Part shown: one piece after another, positions 42,618-53,752 of the stretch
Layout: each line of letters begins with the position of its first letter
Position numbering within the stretch: position 1 is the first letter of the stretch
Origin: Acidovorax carolinensis
Lineage (GTDB): Bacteria > Pseudomonadota > Gammaproteobacteria > Burkholderiales > Burkholderiaceae_C
DNA: 64,000 nucleotides
NCBI RefSeq assembly: GCF_002157145.1
Contig: NZ_CP021361.1
Coordinates: 2,721,001-2,785,000 of the forward strand
Direction of reading: 5' to 3'
Program-made: the position numbers and the translations under genes
Notes under the pieces: generated by a model
Told to the model about the DNA's origin: nothing
The model's database searches: none
Seen by the model: the letters and a program-made list of their open reading frames with translations, nothing else

Positions 42618-43370
42618 TCAGGCAGCGGACTCTTGCACTTCCACAAACTCGTCGCTGCCTTCAGGAGCCACCGCCTTGACCACATCGTTCAAGGCGTTTG
42701 CACGGCCTTCGATAATCGCATCGGCGATGCCACGGGCGTACAGCGTCACGGCCTTGGCCGAGTCATCGTTGCCAGGGATCACGTAGTCGATGCCTTCAGG
42801 CGAGTGGTTGGTATCGACCACACCAATCAGCGGTATGCCCAGCTTCTTGGCTTCGGCCACGGCAATCTTGTGGAAGCCCACGTCGATGATGAAGATGGCG
42901 TCGGGCAGGGCAGCCATGTCCTGGATGCCGCCGATGTCCTTTTCGAGCTTGGCGATTTCGCGGCTGAACGTCAGCTGCTCTTTCTTGCTCAGGCTGTCGA
43001 GGCCGGTTTCGAGCTGGGCCTTCATGTCCTTCAGGCGCTTGATCGAGGTCTTGACGGTCTTGAAGTTGGTCAGCATGCCGCCCAGCCAGCGCTGGTCGAC
43101 GAAAGGCACACCAGCGCGCAGCGCTTCGGTGGACAGGATTTCGCGGGCCTGGCGCTTCGTGCCGACCATCAGGATGGTGCCGCGGTTGGCCGCCAGTTGC
43201 TTGGCGAACTTCTGGGCTTCCTGGAACAGTGGCAGCGACTTTTCCAGGTTGATGATGTGAATCTTGTTGCGATGACCGAAGATGTAGGGGGCCATCTTGG
43301 GGTTCCAGAAGCGGGTTTGGTGACCGAAGTGGACACCGGCTTCCAGCATTTCGCGCATGGTAACGGACAT
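42618..43370 (-). CDS. rpsB: 30S ribosomal protein S2
   Basis: Small-subunit protein needed for S1 and mRNA binding. The product is 250 aa, from [20 protein letters not shown] at 43370, which is the universal S2 start; longer upstream frames are spurious. Conserved [24 protein letters not shown] and [25 protein letters not shown] segments are present. It heads the 14-kb minus-strand cluster, and the 190 bp upstream should hold its promoter and leader. Confidence 0.98.
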   Translation of the reverse strand: MSVTMREMLEAGVHFGHQTRFWNPKMAPYIFGHRNKIHIINLEKSLPLFQEAQKFAKQLAANRGTILMVGTKRQAREILSTEALRAGVPFVDQRWLGGMLTNFKTVKTSIKRLKDMKAQLETGLDSLSKKEQLTFSREIAKLEKDIGGIQDMAALPDAIFIIDVGFHKIAVAEAKKLGIPLIGVVDTNHSPEGIDYVIPGNDDSAKAVTLYARGIADAIIEGRANALNDVVKAVAPEGSDEFVEVQESAA

Positions 43371-43560
43371 AAAAATACTCCAAAGGTTGGGTCTAAAATC
43401 CAGCCCCAATACTTGCGCCGCCGTGATTTGCACGAAGGCGCAACACCTTGACAGGGCTGGTTTGCGATTAGTCTTGCCGCCTTCGCCGCGCATACACACA
43501 CCACCGAAGGCATTGCACACGCTGCTACTCTCAGCAAAACCCAAAGATTCTAGCACAGCC

Positions 43561-44902
43561 ATGCTTTTTGACCTTACCGCCACCCGCCAGCGCCTGCAGA
43601 CCGGCACCAGCACCGCCTCCGCCGAACTGGAGCAGTGCCTGGAGGTGGCGCAGTCTGCCGCCTGCGACCGCGCCTTTGTGCGCCTCATGCCCGAGGCGGC
43701 GCGCACCGCGGTGGAGCAAAGCGATCTCACCCGGCTACCGCTGGCCGGGCTCGCGGTATCGGTCAAGGACCTTTTTGACATCGCAGGCCAGCCCACCACC
43801 GCGGGCTCCACGGCGCTGGCCGATGCAGCGCCAGCGCTGCAGGACTGCCCCGCCGTGGCCCGCCTGCGGTCGGCCGGGGCACGGTCATCGGTCACACGAA
43901 CATGGTGGAATTCGCCTTTTCGGGGGTCGGCGTGAACCCGCATTTCGGCACACCCGCAGCCTGGGACGGGCGTTTTGGCGCGCTGCCGGCGTGCCACGCA
44001 TTCCCGGCGGCTCCTCGTCGGGTGCGGCCGTTTCCGTGGCCACCGGTGCGGCGTTTGTGGGGCTGGGGTCGGACACGGGTGGCTCCATCCGCATCCCAGC
44101 CGCGCTCAATGGCATTGTGGGCTTCAAGAGCACGGCCCGCCTCGTCCCCACGACGGGCGCCATTCCGCTGTCCACCACGCTGGACACGGCCTGCGCCATG
44201 ACGCGCAGCGTGCGCGACGCCATCGTGGTGCACGAGATGCTGGCAGCCAGGCGCATCACGCGCAGCTCCGCGCCGCTGCGCCTGTGGCGCCTGGCGGTGC
44301 CCTCCACCACCTTCCTCGACGAACTCGATGCCACCGTGGCCCGGGCATTCGCCCGCACGCTGGACACCTTGCGCCATGCCGGCGCGCAGATCGAGGAAAT
44401 CGCCCTGCCTCTCACGACGGAACTCGCGCCCATGCAGGCCAGCGGCAGTCTTTCGGCAGCGGAAAGCCACGCCTGGCACCGCCCCCTGCTGGCCAAGCGC
44501 GCAGCGCACTACGATCCGCGGGTGCGCAGCCGCATCGAGCGCGGCGCCACCATGGTGGCCGCTGACTACATTGATCTGCTGCACGCTCGACAGCACTGGA
44601 TCGCCCGCATGGAAGCCACACTGGCCCCCTACGACGCCCTGCTCTCACCCACGGTGCCACTGGTGGCGCCGCCGATCGCCGATGTGGCGCCCGGCGCCGA
44701 GCGCGATGCGGAGTTCTTTCGCGTCAACGCCTTGCTGCTGCGCAACACCAGCGTAGTGAACATGCTCGATGGCTGCGCCCTGTCGATGCCTTGCCACTTG
44801 GCCGGGGAACTCCCGGTTGGTCTGATGGTCTGGCACGGTGCCCTGCACGACGATGCGGTGCTCAACGTGGGATTGCAGATCGAGCAGACACTACAAAAAT
44901 AA
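43561..44902 (+). CDS. Amidase-signature family amidase (two frameshifts)
   Basis: Hydrolase of the amidase-signature family, about 447 aa when repaired. The Ser-Ser-Lys triad is visible across frames: Lys in [13 protein letters not shown] (~68-80), Ser in the glycine-rich loop [13 protein letters not shown] and the nucleophile Ser in [13 protein letters not shown]. One base is missing in GGGG 43876-43879 ([12 protein letters not shown]) and another near 43979 (before [14 protein letters not shown]). No GatB/GatC genes adjoin, so it is unlikely to be GatA; the substrate is unknown. It is divergent from rpsB. Confidence 0.82.
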
Positions 44903-44945
44903 TAGCTATTAGCGCTTTACCATCAAGCGCTAGACGCCAAAATCA
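44894..44945 (+). repeat. Palindromic repeat copy between amidase and DadA-like genes
   Basis: AAAAATAATAGCTATTAGCGCTT - loop - AAGCGCTAGACGCCAAAAT: one of the two best-preserved copies, with 8-bp arms and both conserved ends. It overlaps the amidase stop region and ends 9 bp before the next ATG. Confidence 0.75.
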
Positions 44946-44954
44946 CTCTAATTC

Positions 44955-46193
44955 ATGAAGATCGCCATCGTGGGCGCCGGCATTGTCGGCGTGTCCACCG
45001 CATACGAGCTGGCCCGCGACGGCCACGAGGTCACCGTGCTGGAACAGCGCAGCGCTGCCGCCGAAGAAGCGAGCTTTGCCAACGCCGGTCTGCTATCGCC
45101 GCACCTGCTCACTCCCTGGGCGACGCCTGGCCTGGGCGCGCCGCTAAAGCTCATGGGCCGGCGCGCCACGCTGCGGCTGACCCAAGGAGTCAACGGGGCC
45201 GACCTGGCATGGTTGTGGCGCTGGCGGCGTGCGGCACGGCGCGGTGCGCAGGCCGCGCAGCTCTCGGCGCTGGAGGGACTGGCCCGCTACAGCCAGCAGC
45301 GCCTGCAGCAAATCGCAACTGAGCACGAGCTGGACTTTGAAAGCAACCAGGGCCGGCTCATTTTGCTGCGCACCCCGCAAGATCAGGCCCGGTGGCAACC
45401 CGCCCTGCAGGTGTTGCGCGACGCTGGCGTTGCGCTGCGCGAGGTGGATGCCGAGGCCGCGCGCCAGATCGAGCCCGGCCTGTGCCCCGAAACCCCGCTG
45501 GCGGGTGCGCTGCACCTGCCCGACGCTAGGGCAGGCAACTGCCGGCTGTTTGCACAACTGCTGCGCCAAGGCACCCAGGCCGGCGGCGTGCAGTTTACTT
45601 TTGGCACCCGCGTGACCCGGCTGGCATCCCAGCCTATGGGCGTGCAGGTGCATGGCGAAAGCGTTACGCGGCCCTTTGACGCCGTCGTGCTGTGCGCTGG
45701 CATGGCATCGGCTGCCCTGCTGCGCCCGCTGGGCTTGCGCCTGCCGCTGGCGGCGGTGCATGGCTATTCAATCAGCGCGCCGCTGCGCGAGGCGCTGCAC
45801 GCACCGGTGGCCAGCGTGGTGGACAGCCAGCACCGGATCACCATCACCCGCCTGGGCCAGCGCGTGCGCATTGCTGGCGGCGCCGAGCTGGGCGGGCAAG
45901 ATGCGAAGCACCATGCCCCCACGTTGCAGCAGCTCTACCGAACCATGAATGAATGGTTCCCCGGTGGCGCACTGCTGTCCTCCGGGTTGCAGGTGTGGCG
46001 CGGCGCACGCCCCACTCTGCCCGACGGCGCGCCCGTGGTGGGCGCCAGCGGCGTGCATGGCCTGTGGCTCAACACCGGGCATGGCGCGGGCGGATGGGCA
46101 CTCGCCAGCGGCTGCGCCCGCGCCGTGGCAGACCTGATTGGCCAGCGCAGCCCCGATGTCAGCCTGGACGGGCTGGGGATTCAGCGCTTCTGA
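44955..46193 (+). CDS. FAD-dependent D-amino-acid dehydrogenase-like oxidoreductase
   Basis: DAO-type flavoprotein of 412 aa. The ADP-binding loop is IVGAGIVGVSTAYELA (4-19) with the acidic end VTVLEQ, and the C-terminal FAD motif is GLWLNTGHGAGGWALASGCARAVADLI. The sequence ASFANAGLLSPHLLTPWATPG resembles DadA (GSFGN-type segment). It probably oxidises a D-amino acid or related secondary amine and passes electrons to the membrane; the substrate is not deducible. It converges on mmsA with a shared terminator. Confidence 0.85.
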   Translation: MKIAIVGAGIVGVSTAYELARDGHEVTVLEQRSAAAEEASFANAGLLSPHLLTPWATPGLGAPLKLMGRRATLRLTQGVNGADLAWLWRWRRAARRGAQAAQLSALEGLARYSQQRLQQIATEHELDFESNQGRLILLRTPQDQARWQPALQVLRDAGVALREVDAEAARQIEPGLCPETPLAGALHLPDARAGNCRLFAQLLRQGTQAGGVQFTFGTRVTRLASQPMGVQVHGESVTRPFDAVVLCAGMASAALLRPLGLRLPLAAVHGYSISAPLREALHAPVASVVDSQHRITITRLGQRVRIAGGAELGGQDAKHHAPTLQQLYRTMNEWFPGGALLSSGLQVWRGARPTLPDGAPVVGASGVHGLWLNTGHGAGGWALASGCARAVADLIGQRSPDVSLDGLGIQRF

Positions 46194-46201
46194 ACCACCA
46201 C

Positions 46202-46230
46202 AAAAAAAGGGGCCTGCGGCCCCTTTTTTT
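46202..46230. terminator. Bidirectional terminator between DadA-like gene and mmsA
   Basis: Perfect 13-bp stem AAAAAAAGGGGCC / GGCCCCTTTTTTT with a TGC loop. A-run and T-run on both sides make it work for both convergent genes. Confidence 0.92.
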
Positions 46231-46248
46231 CGAACAGACCAATTCGCC

Positions 46249-47772
46249 CTACTTCGCCGTAGGCATCACGAACTCGGCCCCTTTGGGCGTGCTCTCGGGC
46301 CAGCGCTGCATGATGCTTTTTTGCTTGGTGTAGAAACGCACGCCTTCTTCGCCATAAGCGTGCATATCGCCAAACAGGCTGCGCTTCCAGCCACCAAAGC
46401 CATGCCAGGCCATGGGCACGGGAATCGGCACATTGATGCCGACCATGCCCGCCTGGATGCGGCGGCCGAACTCGCGGGCCACGTTGCCGTCTCGCGTGAA
46501 GCAGGCTACGCCGTTGCCGAATTCATGGTCGTTGACCAGCTGCACGGCCTCGGCAAAATCCTTGGCACGCACCACCGCCAGCACGGGGCCGAAGATCTCT
46601 TCCTTGTAGATGCGCATGGCGGGCGTGACATGATCGAACAGCGTGCCGCCCAGCCAAAAACCGCCTTCGCAGCCCTCGCCCGCCTGCTTGCCGTCAAAGC
46701 CACGGCCATCCACCAGCAGCTGTGCGCCTTCCTTCACGCCCAGGTCGATGTAGCCCGAGATGCGCTCGTGTGCCGCGCGGGTCACGATGGGGCCCATCTC
46801 GGCGGCCAGGTTGGTGCCGTTGAGCACCTTGAGTGCCCGGGTACGCTCGATGAGCTTGGGCACCAGCTTGTCGGCGGCATCGCCCACCAGCACGGCCACG
46901 CTGATGGCCATGCAGCGCTCGCCGGCCGAGCCATAGCCCGCGCCAATCAGCGCGTCCACCGCCTGGTCGATGTCGGCGTCGGGCATCACGACCATATGAT
47001 TCTTGGCGCCGCCCAGGGCCTGCACGCGCTTGCCATGGCGGGCCCCGGTTTCGTAGATGTAGTTGGCGATGGGGGTCGAACCCACAAAGCTCACCGCCTT
47101 GACATCCGGATGCTCGATGAGCGCGTCCACCGCCTCCTTGTCGCCTTGCACCACGTTGAAAACGCCGTCGGGCAACCCTGCCTGCTTGAACAGGTCGGCC
47201 ATCAGCAGCGAGGCCGTGGGATCGGTCGGACTGGGCTTGAGCACAAAGGTGTTGCCCGCGGCAATGGCCACCGGGAACATCCACATCGGCACCATGACCG
47301 GAAAGTTGAATGGCGTGATGCCCGCCACCACGCCCAGGGGCTGGCGCAGCGTCCAGTTGTCGATGCCCGTGCTGACCTGGTCGGTGAAATCGCCCTTGAG
47401 CAGCTGCGGAATGCCACAGGCAAATTCGATGATGTCGATGCCACGCGCCACCTCGCCCTGCGCGTCGGTGAACACCTTGCCATGCTCGGCCGTGATGGCA
47501 TGGGCCAGCGCATCCTTGTGCTGGTTGACCAGCTCCAGAAACCTGAACAGCACGCGGGCGCGGCGGATGGGTGGCGTATCCGCCCAGGCCGGGAAGGCCG
47601 CCTGCGCCGCAGCGACTGCCGCATCCACGTCGGCGCGGTTGGCCAGCGCCACGCGGCCCGTCACGGCGCCCGTGGCGGGATTGGTCACGTCTTGGCTACG
47701 GCTGCTGGTGCCGGCGGCGCGCTGGCCCTGGATGTAGTGGCCAATGGGGGTCGGCTGGGTGGCGGTGGTCAT
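46249..47772 (-). CDS. mmsA: CoA-acylating methylmalonate-semialdehyde dehydrogenase
   Basis: Aldehyde dehydrogenase superfamily enzyme of 507 aa. It oxidises (methyl)malonate semialdehyde to propionyl- or acetyl-CoA in valine, beta-alanine or inositol breakdown. The family signature is [15 protein letters not shown]. The catalytic Cys is in [14 protein letters not shown] (~290), with [16 protein letters not shown] (~147) and [13 protein letters not shown] typical of MmsA. The Glu general base of ordinary ALDHs is replaced here, as in CoA-acylating members. Divergent LysR gene suggests its regulator. Confidence 0.93.
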   Translation of the reverse strand: MTTATQPTPIGHYIQGQRAAGTSSRSQDVTNPATGAVTGRVALANRADVDAAVAAAQAAFPAWADTPPIRRARVLFRFLELVNQHKDALAHAITAEHGKVFTDAQGEVARGIDIIEFACGIPQLLKGDFTDQVSTGIDNWTLRQPLGVVAGITPFNFPVMVPMWMFPVAIAAGNTFVLKPSPTDPTASLLMADLFKQAGLPDGVFNVVQGDKEAVDALIEHPDVKAVSFVGSTPIANYIYETGARHGKRVQALGGAKNHMVVMPDADIDQAVDALIGAGYGSAGERCMAISVAVLVGDAADKLVPKLIERTRALKVLNGTNLAAEMGPIVTRAAHERISGYIDLGVKEGAQLLVDGRGFDGKQAGEGCEGGFWLGGTLFDHVTPAMRIYKEEIFGPVLAVVRAKDFAEAVQLVNDHEFGNGVACFTRDGNVAREFGRRIQAGMVGINVPIPVPMAWHGFGGWKRSLFGDMHAYGEEGVRFYTKQKSIMQRWPESTPKGAEFVMPTAK

Positions 47773-47855
47773 GCAAACCTCTTAAAAAATCAGTGGAAAG
47801 TGGCCTGCAGTCTAGAAGCCGCACCCCGCCTCGCCAAGACCGCTAGCGTGAATTG

Positions 47856-47877
47856 ATTGTTCAGCATGATGAACAAT
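47856..47877. promoter_or_regulatory. Inverted repeat in the mmsA-lysR divergent promoter region
   Basis: ATTGTTCA - 6 bp - TGAACAAT, perfect 8-bp half-sites. It ends 6 bp before the LysR ATG at 47884, the place expected for autoregulation. Assigning it to this LysR protein is inference. Confidence 0.55.
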
Positions 47878-47883
47878 AACGCC

Positions 47884-48828
47884 ATGAAATCGACAAGCCA
47901 CACCAACCCCGAAGCCCTCTGGTCCCACCTGCACTGGCTGGTGGTGCTGGGCGAACAAGGCAGCTACACCGGCGCGGCGGCGCGCCTGGGCGTGAGCAAG
48001 GCGGCCATGAGCCAGCACATTGCCGAGCTGGAACGCGCCGCGGGGGTGCCGCTGGTGCGGCGCACCACGCGCAGCGTGGGCCTGACCGAGGCGGGGCGGC
48101 AACTGGTGGACGACACGCGCGACGCCTTCGGGCGCATTGCCGAAAGCTTTGCCAGTGTGCGCGACCGCGCTGGCGTGCCCCACGGCCGCCTGCGCGTGAC
48201 CGCCCCCGTGGCGCTGGCACGCCAGCAACTGGTGCCCCGGCTGCCGGCCTTCTTGCGCGCCTACCCGGAGGTACGGCTGGAGCTGGACCTGTCGGACAAG
48301 CTGCGCTCGCTCACCCTGGAAGGCCTGGATCTGGCCATTCGCCACACTGCCGTGGCGCCAGACACCCACGTGGCCTGGCTGCTGTGCACCACGCAATCCG
48401 TGCTGGTGGCCAACCGCGCCTACCTGCGCCGCACCGGCACACCCAAGACGCCCGACGATCTGCGCCAGCATGACTGCCTGCACTACCCCCGCACCCAGGA
48501 GGCCCCGGCATGGACCTTCGAACCCGTGGTGCCGGGCAACTCCCCGCGCCTGACCGTGCCCGTGACCGGCCCGCTGGCCGCCAACAACAGCGAGGCCCTG
48601 CGCGATGCGGCGCTGGCGGGCCTGGGCATTGCGCTGGTGCCCGACTTCAGCGCGCAGGCGGCGCTGCAGGCGGGCAAGCTCGTCGCGGTGCTGCCGGATT
48701 GGCGGCCCGTGGGCACCTTCAGCGAGACCATCCATGCAATCCGCCCCTATTCAGCCCATGTGCCGCGCGCGGTGGCGGTGTTCGTGGAATGGCTGCGCGA
48801 GGCGTTTGCGCCCGGCTTCAGGGCCTGA
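47884..48828 (+). CDS. LysR-family transcriptional regulator
   Basis: The 314-aa protein has an N-terminal winged helix-turn-helix (LVVLGEQGSYTGAAARLGVSKAAMSQHIAELERA, residues ~16-50, cited in part) and a C-terminal periplasmic-binding-like sensor domain (from ~95; GRLRVTAPVALARQQLVPRL). I start at ATG 47884 because earlier starts (TTG 47857, ATG 47866) would lie inside the inverted repeat. Divergent from mmsA, which it probably controls; the inducer is unknown. Confidence 0.9.
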   Translation: MKSTSHTNPEALWSHLHWLVVLGEQGSYTGAAARLGVSKAAMSQHIAELERAAGVPLVRRTTRSVGLTEAGRQLVDDTRDAFGRIAESFASVRDRAGVPHGRLRVTAPVALARQQLVPRLPAFLRAYPEVRLELDLSDKLRSLTLEGLDLAIRHTAVAPDTHVAWLLCTTQSVLVANRAYLRRTGTPKTPDDLRQHDCLHYPRTQEAPAWTFEPVVPGNSPRLTVPVTGPLAANNSEALRDAALAGLGIALVPDFSAQAALQAGKLVAVLPDWRPVGTFSETIHAIRPYSAHVPRAVAVFVEWLREAFAPGFRA

Positions 48829-48885
48829 CGCAATAATGAATCGCCACTGCTTTGTGACTGAAGGCTTTCCATAGAAAACACAGCC

Positions 48886-50404
48886 ATGCACCCCATCACC
48901 CCCAGCAGCCCCACCCCCTGTTCAACACCGCAGCCACCCGGCGCATGGAGCAGCAGGCTGCATCAGCCCTGCCGCCGCACACCCTCATGCAGCGCGCCGG
49001 CCTGTCGGTGGCCCGGCTGGCGCAGGCGCTGGCCCCCATGCCCGCACCGTGTGGATTGCCTGCGGCCCGGGCAACAACGGTGGCGATGGGCTGGAGGCAG
49101 CCATGCACCTGCAGCGCGAAGGACGGCGGGTGGTAGTGACCTGGCTCGGCACTCCGGAGCACGCGCCCGCTGACGCCCGCCAGTCATGGCAGCGCGCACT
49201 GGCTGCGGGTGTGACCTGGGCCGATGAAGCGCCCCCGGACATGACCGCCGCAGACCTGTGCATCGATGCCCTGCTGGGGATTGGCATCGCGTCCACCGCC
49301 CCAGCCCGGGCGCCCGACCACCGGCTGCTGGCCGCGCTGGCGGCCCTGCAGAACAGCCCGGCCTCGGTGCTGGCCGTCGACCTGCCCTCGGGCCTGGATG
49401 CGGACACGGGCCAGTTCGCCCCAGGCTTTGCGTTGCCGGCCCCGCACGCATCCCGCCGCCCTCTCGCACCGCGCCACACGCTCAGCCTGCTCACGCTCAA
49501 GCCCGGCCTCTTGACCGCCGCGGGGCGCGACGCGGCCGGCAGCGTTTGGCTGGATGACCTGGGGGTCACTTCGCAGCCAGAGCCCCCCAGCGCGTGGCTG
49601 GCCGGCCCCGTCCTGCCCGCACCGCGCAGCCACGCCAGCCACAAGGGCAGCTATGGTGACGTGGCGGTTGTCGGCGGCGAAGGCCTGGCGGCGCGCGGCC
49701 TGGGCATGACGGGCGCCGCGCTGCTGGCCGCATCCGCCGCATTGCACGCCGGCGCGGGCCGGGTGCTGGTGGCCTTGCTCGACGATGGTCAGATGGCGCT
49801 GGACGCGGCGCAGCCCGAACTGATGTTTCGCCACTTTGAGGCATTGGCACTGGAACAGCTCACGGTGGTGTGCGGCTGCGGCGGCGGCGAGGCCGTGCGC
49901 GCGGTGCTGCCCGCCGTGCTGGCACGCGCAGCCCGGCTGGTGCTCGACGCTGATGCGCTCAACGCCATATCCTCCGATGCTGCGCTGCGCGCCGGGGTGG
50001 TGGCCCGCGCCGGGCGGGGGCTGCCCACGGTGCTGACACCCCACCCGCTCGAAGCGGCCCGGCTGCTGGGCATGTCCGCCGCCGAGGTGCAGGCCCACCG
50101 GCTGAACGCAGCACAGCAACTGGCAGAGCAGTTCCACTGCGTGGCCGTGCTCAAGGGCTCGGGCACCGTCACTGCGGCACCGGGGCTCCCTCCAACCATC
50201 AACCCCACCGGCAATGCATGGCTCGCCACGGCAGGCACCGGTGACGTGCTGGCGGGCATGGTGGGTGCGCACCTGGCCGCCGGTGCCACAGCGCAGCGTG
50301 CCGCATCCGAAGCGGTGTACCAGCACGGCCTTGCCGCTGACCGCTGGCCTGCGGCAAGGCCGCTGACAGCCAGCGCCCTGGCGCGCCACACTACCGGAGG
50401 TTGA
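48886..50404 (+). CDS. nnr: Bifunctional NAD(P)H-hydrate epimerase/dehydratase (two frameshifts)
   Basis: Repairs damaged NAD(P)H hydrates. Repaired length is about 506 aa. The N-terminal epimerase (YjeF_N) domain has MEQQAASALPPHTLMQRAG, WIACGPGNNGGDGLEAA and VDLPSGLDADTG. The C-terminal ADP-dependent dehydratase domain has SHKGSYGDVAVVGG, LDADALNAIS, VLTPHPLEAARLLG and GTGDVLAGMVGAHLA. Missing bases lie in CCCCC 48899-48903 and CCCCC 49033-49037; both repairs restore the frame. The segment between the two domains is normal. Confidence 0.88.
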
Positions 50405-50408
50405 GCAT

Positions 50409-50462
50409 AAAAAAGGCTGCTAGCGCTTATCTATAAAGCGCTAGCAGCTATCATAAAAATAG
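50409..50462 (+). repeat. Palindromic repeat copy between nnr and rnr
   Basis: GCTGCTAGCGCTT - ATCTATA - AAGCGCTAGCAGC, a perfect 13-bp inverted repeat preceded by an A-run and followed by CTATCATAAAAATAG. It lies between two convergent genes and could double as a terminator. Confidence 0.7.
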
Positions 50463-50502
50463 CAAACCAAACACCGCTGCCGCGCGGTGGGCTGCCTTGC
50501 TT

Positions 50503-52826
50503 TCAACTGCGGCGTGGCTTGCGGCCCTTGCTTTTGCCGGCATTGCCGTTGGTGGCGGACTTCTTGGCCGTTGACTTTGCCTTGGCCGGAGAGCGCGCGG
50601 CCTGCTCCCGCGTCATCGAGGCGCGCTCGGTGGCAGACATCTCGGGCGCCGGTGCACGCTGGCGGCCCGCCGAGCGCCCACCCGCCTTGCGCGCGCCATC
50701 CGATTGCGGAGCCACGCCCTTGTCCTTGAGGGCACGACCCAGCAGTTCCTCGCCCTCGCGGATCAGGCGGAAGTCGATCTTGCGCCCGTCCAGATCCACG
50801 CGGCTGACCTGCACGCGCACCCGCGTGCCAATCGAATACCGGATGCCCGTGCGTTCGCCACGCAACTCCTGGCGCGCTTCGTCGAACTTGAAGTATTCGC
50901 CGCCCAGCTCGGTGATGTGCACCAGGCCTTCCACATACATGGCATCCAGCGTCACGAAGATGCCAAAGCTCGTGGCCGCGCTGACCACGCCGCTGTATTC
51001 CTCGCCCAGGTGCTCGCGCATGTACTTGCACTTGAGCCAGGCCTCGACATCACGGCTGGCCTCGTCGGCGCGGCGCTCATTGGCGCTGCAGTGCAGGCCC
51101 GCGGCCTCCCAGGCCTGCGTATCGCGGCTGGGAGGTGCCACATCCTGGCGCGGCTTGGTGCCCGGCGCGGCCACGCGGGCCGCCAGGCGCTTGGCCAGCT
51201 TGGCATGCGCCTCGCCCGGGGTGGGCAGCGACGGCAGCTTGTACTTGCTCTTGCCCAGAATGGCCTTGATGACACGGTGCACCAGCAGATCCGGATAGCG
51301 CCGGATGGGGCTGGTGAAGTGCGTGTAGGCATCGAATGCCAGGCCAAAGTGACCGCTGTTGACCGGCGTGTAGATGGCCTGCTGCATGGAGCGCAGCAGC
51401 ATGGTATGGATCTGCTGCGCGTCGGGCCGGTCTTTGGTGGCCTCGGCAATCGCCTGAAACTCCGACGGATGGGGGTTGTCGCCAATCGTCATGCCCACCG
51501 CCATGGCCTTGAGGTAGCCGCGCAGGATTTCCTGCTTCTCGGGCGTGGGGCCTTCGTGCACACGAAACAGGCCCGGCTGGCCGCCCTGCGCAATGAAGTC
51601 GGCGCTGCACACGTTGGCCGCCAGCATGGCTTCTTCAATCAGCTTGTGGGCATCGTTGCGGGTGCGCGGCACGATCTTTTCGATGCGGCCGTTCTCGTCG
51701 CAGATGATCTGCGTCTCGGTGGTTTCAAAGTCCACCGCTCCGCGTTCACGCCGTGCCACGAGCAGCGCACGGTACACGTCGTGAAGATTGATCAGGTCCT
51801 TGACCCGGTCCTTGCGTTTGCTGGCCTCGGGGCCACGGGTGTTCGCCAGAATGGCCGCCACCTCGGTGTAGGTGAAGCGGGCCTGGCTGTACATCACGGC
51901 TGGATAGAACTGGTAGGCCTGCACCTCACCCTTGGCGGTGACCAGCATGTCGCACACCATGCACAGGCGCTCCACCTCGGGGTTGAGCGAGCACAGACCA
52001 TTGCTCAGCTTCTCGGGCAGCATGGGGATCACGCGACGCGGGAAATACACGCTGGTGGCGCGGTCGTAGGCGTCGATGTCGATGGCGCTGCCGGTCTCCA
52101 CATAGTGACTCACGTCGGCAATGGCCACCAGCAGGCGCCAGCCCTTGCTGCGACCCACCTTGGCAGGCTCGCAATAGACGGCGTCGTCGAAGTCGCGCGC
52201 GTCTTCGCCATCGATGGTGACCAGGGGCACATCGGTCAGGTCGACGCGGTGCCGCTTGTCCTGCGTGCGCACCTTGTCGGGCAGCTCTTTCGCCTGCGCC
52301 AGGCATTCGGCCGAGAATTCGTGCGGAACGCCATATTTGCGCACCGCAATTTCGATCTCCATACCCGGGTCGTCCACCTCGCCAAGCACCTCGGTGATGC
52401 GCCCGACGGGCTGGCCAAACAGCGCGGGGGCTCGGTCAACTCGACCACCACCACCTGCCCCGGCTTGGCTGCGCCGGTGGCGCCCTTGGGGATCAACACA
52501 TCCTGCCCGTAGCGCTTGTCCTCGGGGGCCACCAGCCAGACGCCGCTTTCCTGCAGCAGCCGGCCGATCAGCGGTTGCGGCGGGCGTTCAATGATTTCCA
52601 CCACGCGCCCCTCGGGTCGGCCGCGACGGTCCTGGCGCACGATGCGCACGCGCACGCGGTCCTTGTGCAGCACGGCGCGCATTTCATTGGGGGGGATGTA
52701 GATGTCGCCTTCGCCATCATCGCGAATGACGAATCCATGGCCGTCACGGTGCCCCTGAACGCTGCCTTCAATCTCGTCCGACAGATGCGCAGCGGGCGCG
52801 TCGGGGGTGTTTTTTTTGATATACAA
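50503..52826 (-). CDS. rnr: Ribonuclease R (one frameshift)
   Basis: Processive 3'-5' exoribonuclease. Repaired length is about 774 aa. An N-terminal cold-shock-like domain (IEGSVQGHRDGHGFVIRDD) precedes the RNB catalytic domain with GEDARDFDDAVYC (Asp cluster) and HFTSPIRRYPDLLVHR. The S1 domain is SGVVSAATSFGIFVTLD, and a basic Lys/Ala/Ser tail (~700-774) follows. One C is missing in the run matching GGGGG 52426-52430 (EPPALFGQP). The likely start is TTG 52826, because a tRNA begins 20 bp further on the other strand; this start is uncertain. Confidence 0.9.
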
Positions 52827-52845
52827 TCTTAGACTTTCCTGAAAT

Positions 52846-52930
<85 letters not shown>

Positions 52931-52968
52931 AGTTTAACGAGAACCGGTTACGGTTTTCCAACTATTCA

Positions 52969-52996
52969 AGCCACTGCACCCGCAGTGGCTTTTTTA
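52969..52996 (+). terminator. Terminator after tRNA-Leu copy 1
   Basis: AGCCACTGC / GCAGTGGCT stem (9 bp, loop of 4) followed by TTTTTATTTT. Confidence 0.85.
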
Positions 52997-53096
52997 TTTT
53001 CCGCAGCCGAAATGCACCCACTGCCGGAGCGTGGCCGATCGCAACGCGAAATGCAAAAATCTTCGCACCAAGGCCTGCGGCCTCAAAAAGATGCTC

Positions 53097-53102
53097 TATA
53101 AT
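53097..53102 (+). promoter_or_regulatory. -10 element of tRNA-Leu copy 2
   Basis: Consensus TATAAT, 18 bp before the mature tRNA start. No strong -35 was seen. Confidence 0.6.
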
Positions 53103-53120
53103 TTGAATCTTTCCTGAAAT

Positions 53121-53205
<85 letters not shown>

Positions 53206-53212
53206 AAATATT

Positions 53213-53246
53213 AAAAAGCCGTTGCAATCGCAACGGCTTTTTTGTT
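53213..53246 (+). terminator. Terminator after tRNA-Leu copy 2
   Basis: AAAAAGCCGTTGC / GCAACGGCTTTTT, 13-bp stem, AATC loop, then a T-rich tail. Confidence 0.9.
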
Positions 53247-53301
53247 TTTCGCAACGGAGATCTGCAACCAACCGAGGCCCTCCCTCTTCCGGCAGCAGAA
53301 C

Positions 53302-53748
53302 TCAAAGATCGGGAATCAGGCGCTTGCCCAGACTGAGGGCATCGTCCCTGGCGTAGCCCAGCTTTTCATAGAACGCCACTACCTTCACATTGCTGGTGCG
53401 CACCAGCACATTGATCTTGGGGCAGCCCATGGCCAGCAATTGCTGCTCAACCCGCGTCATCAAGCTGCGGCCAATGGCAAGCTGCTGGTGCCCCGGCGCC
53501 ACAGCCAGGTAATACACCGAGCCGCGATGGCCGTCATACCCGGCCATCGCGGTTCCGACGAGCACTTCCACTCCATCCCCTCCCGGTACCAGCGCCACCA
53601 GAAAAAGCCCGGGCTGGACTGTCTGCTTGCGCGCGATGTCCTTGTGGGGGTCGTTCCAGGGGCGCAGCAGACCACAATCACGCCAGAGCGCCACCGCAGC
53701 CTCCTCGTCCTTCATGTCAAAAGGACGTATCACCAGGGCGGCGGTCAT
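53302..53748 (-). CDS. GNAT-family N-acetyltransferase (YpeA-like)
   Basis: The 148-aa protein spans a single GNAT domain. Acetyl-CoA-binding motif A is VYYLAVAPGHQQLAIGRSLMTRVEQQLL (~77-105, cited in part), where the usual R/Q-x-x-G-x-G/A loop reads QQLAIG. The C-terminal NVKVVAFYEKLGYARDD is typical. It resembles YpeA, whose substrate is unknown. It lies 4 bp after the DUF349 gene, so probably co-transcribed. Confidence 0.85.
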   Translation of the reverse strand: MTAALVIRPFDMKDEEAAVALWRDCGLLRPWNDPHKDIARKQTVQPGLFLVALVPGGDGVEVLVGTAMAGYDGHRGSVYYLAVAPGHQQLAIGRSLMTRVEQQLLAMGCPKINVLVRTSNVKVVAFYEKLGYARDDALSLGKRLIPDL

Positions 53749-53752
53749 CCGG

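Noticed and set aside
43561..44902. GatA subunit of Glu-tRNA amidotransferase
   Set aside because: No gatB or gatC nearby, and the sequence around the Ser nucleophile resembles general amidases.
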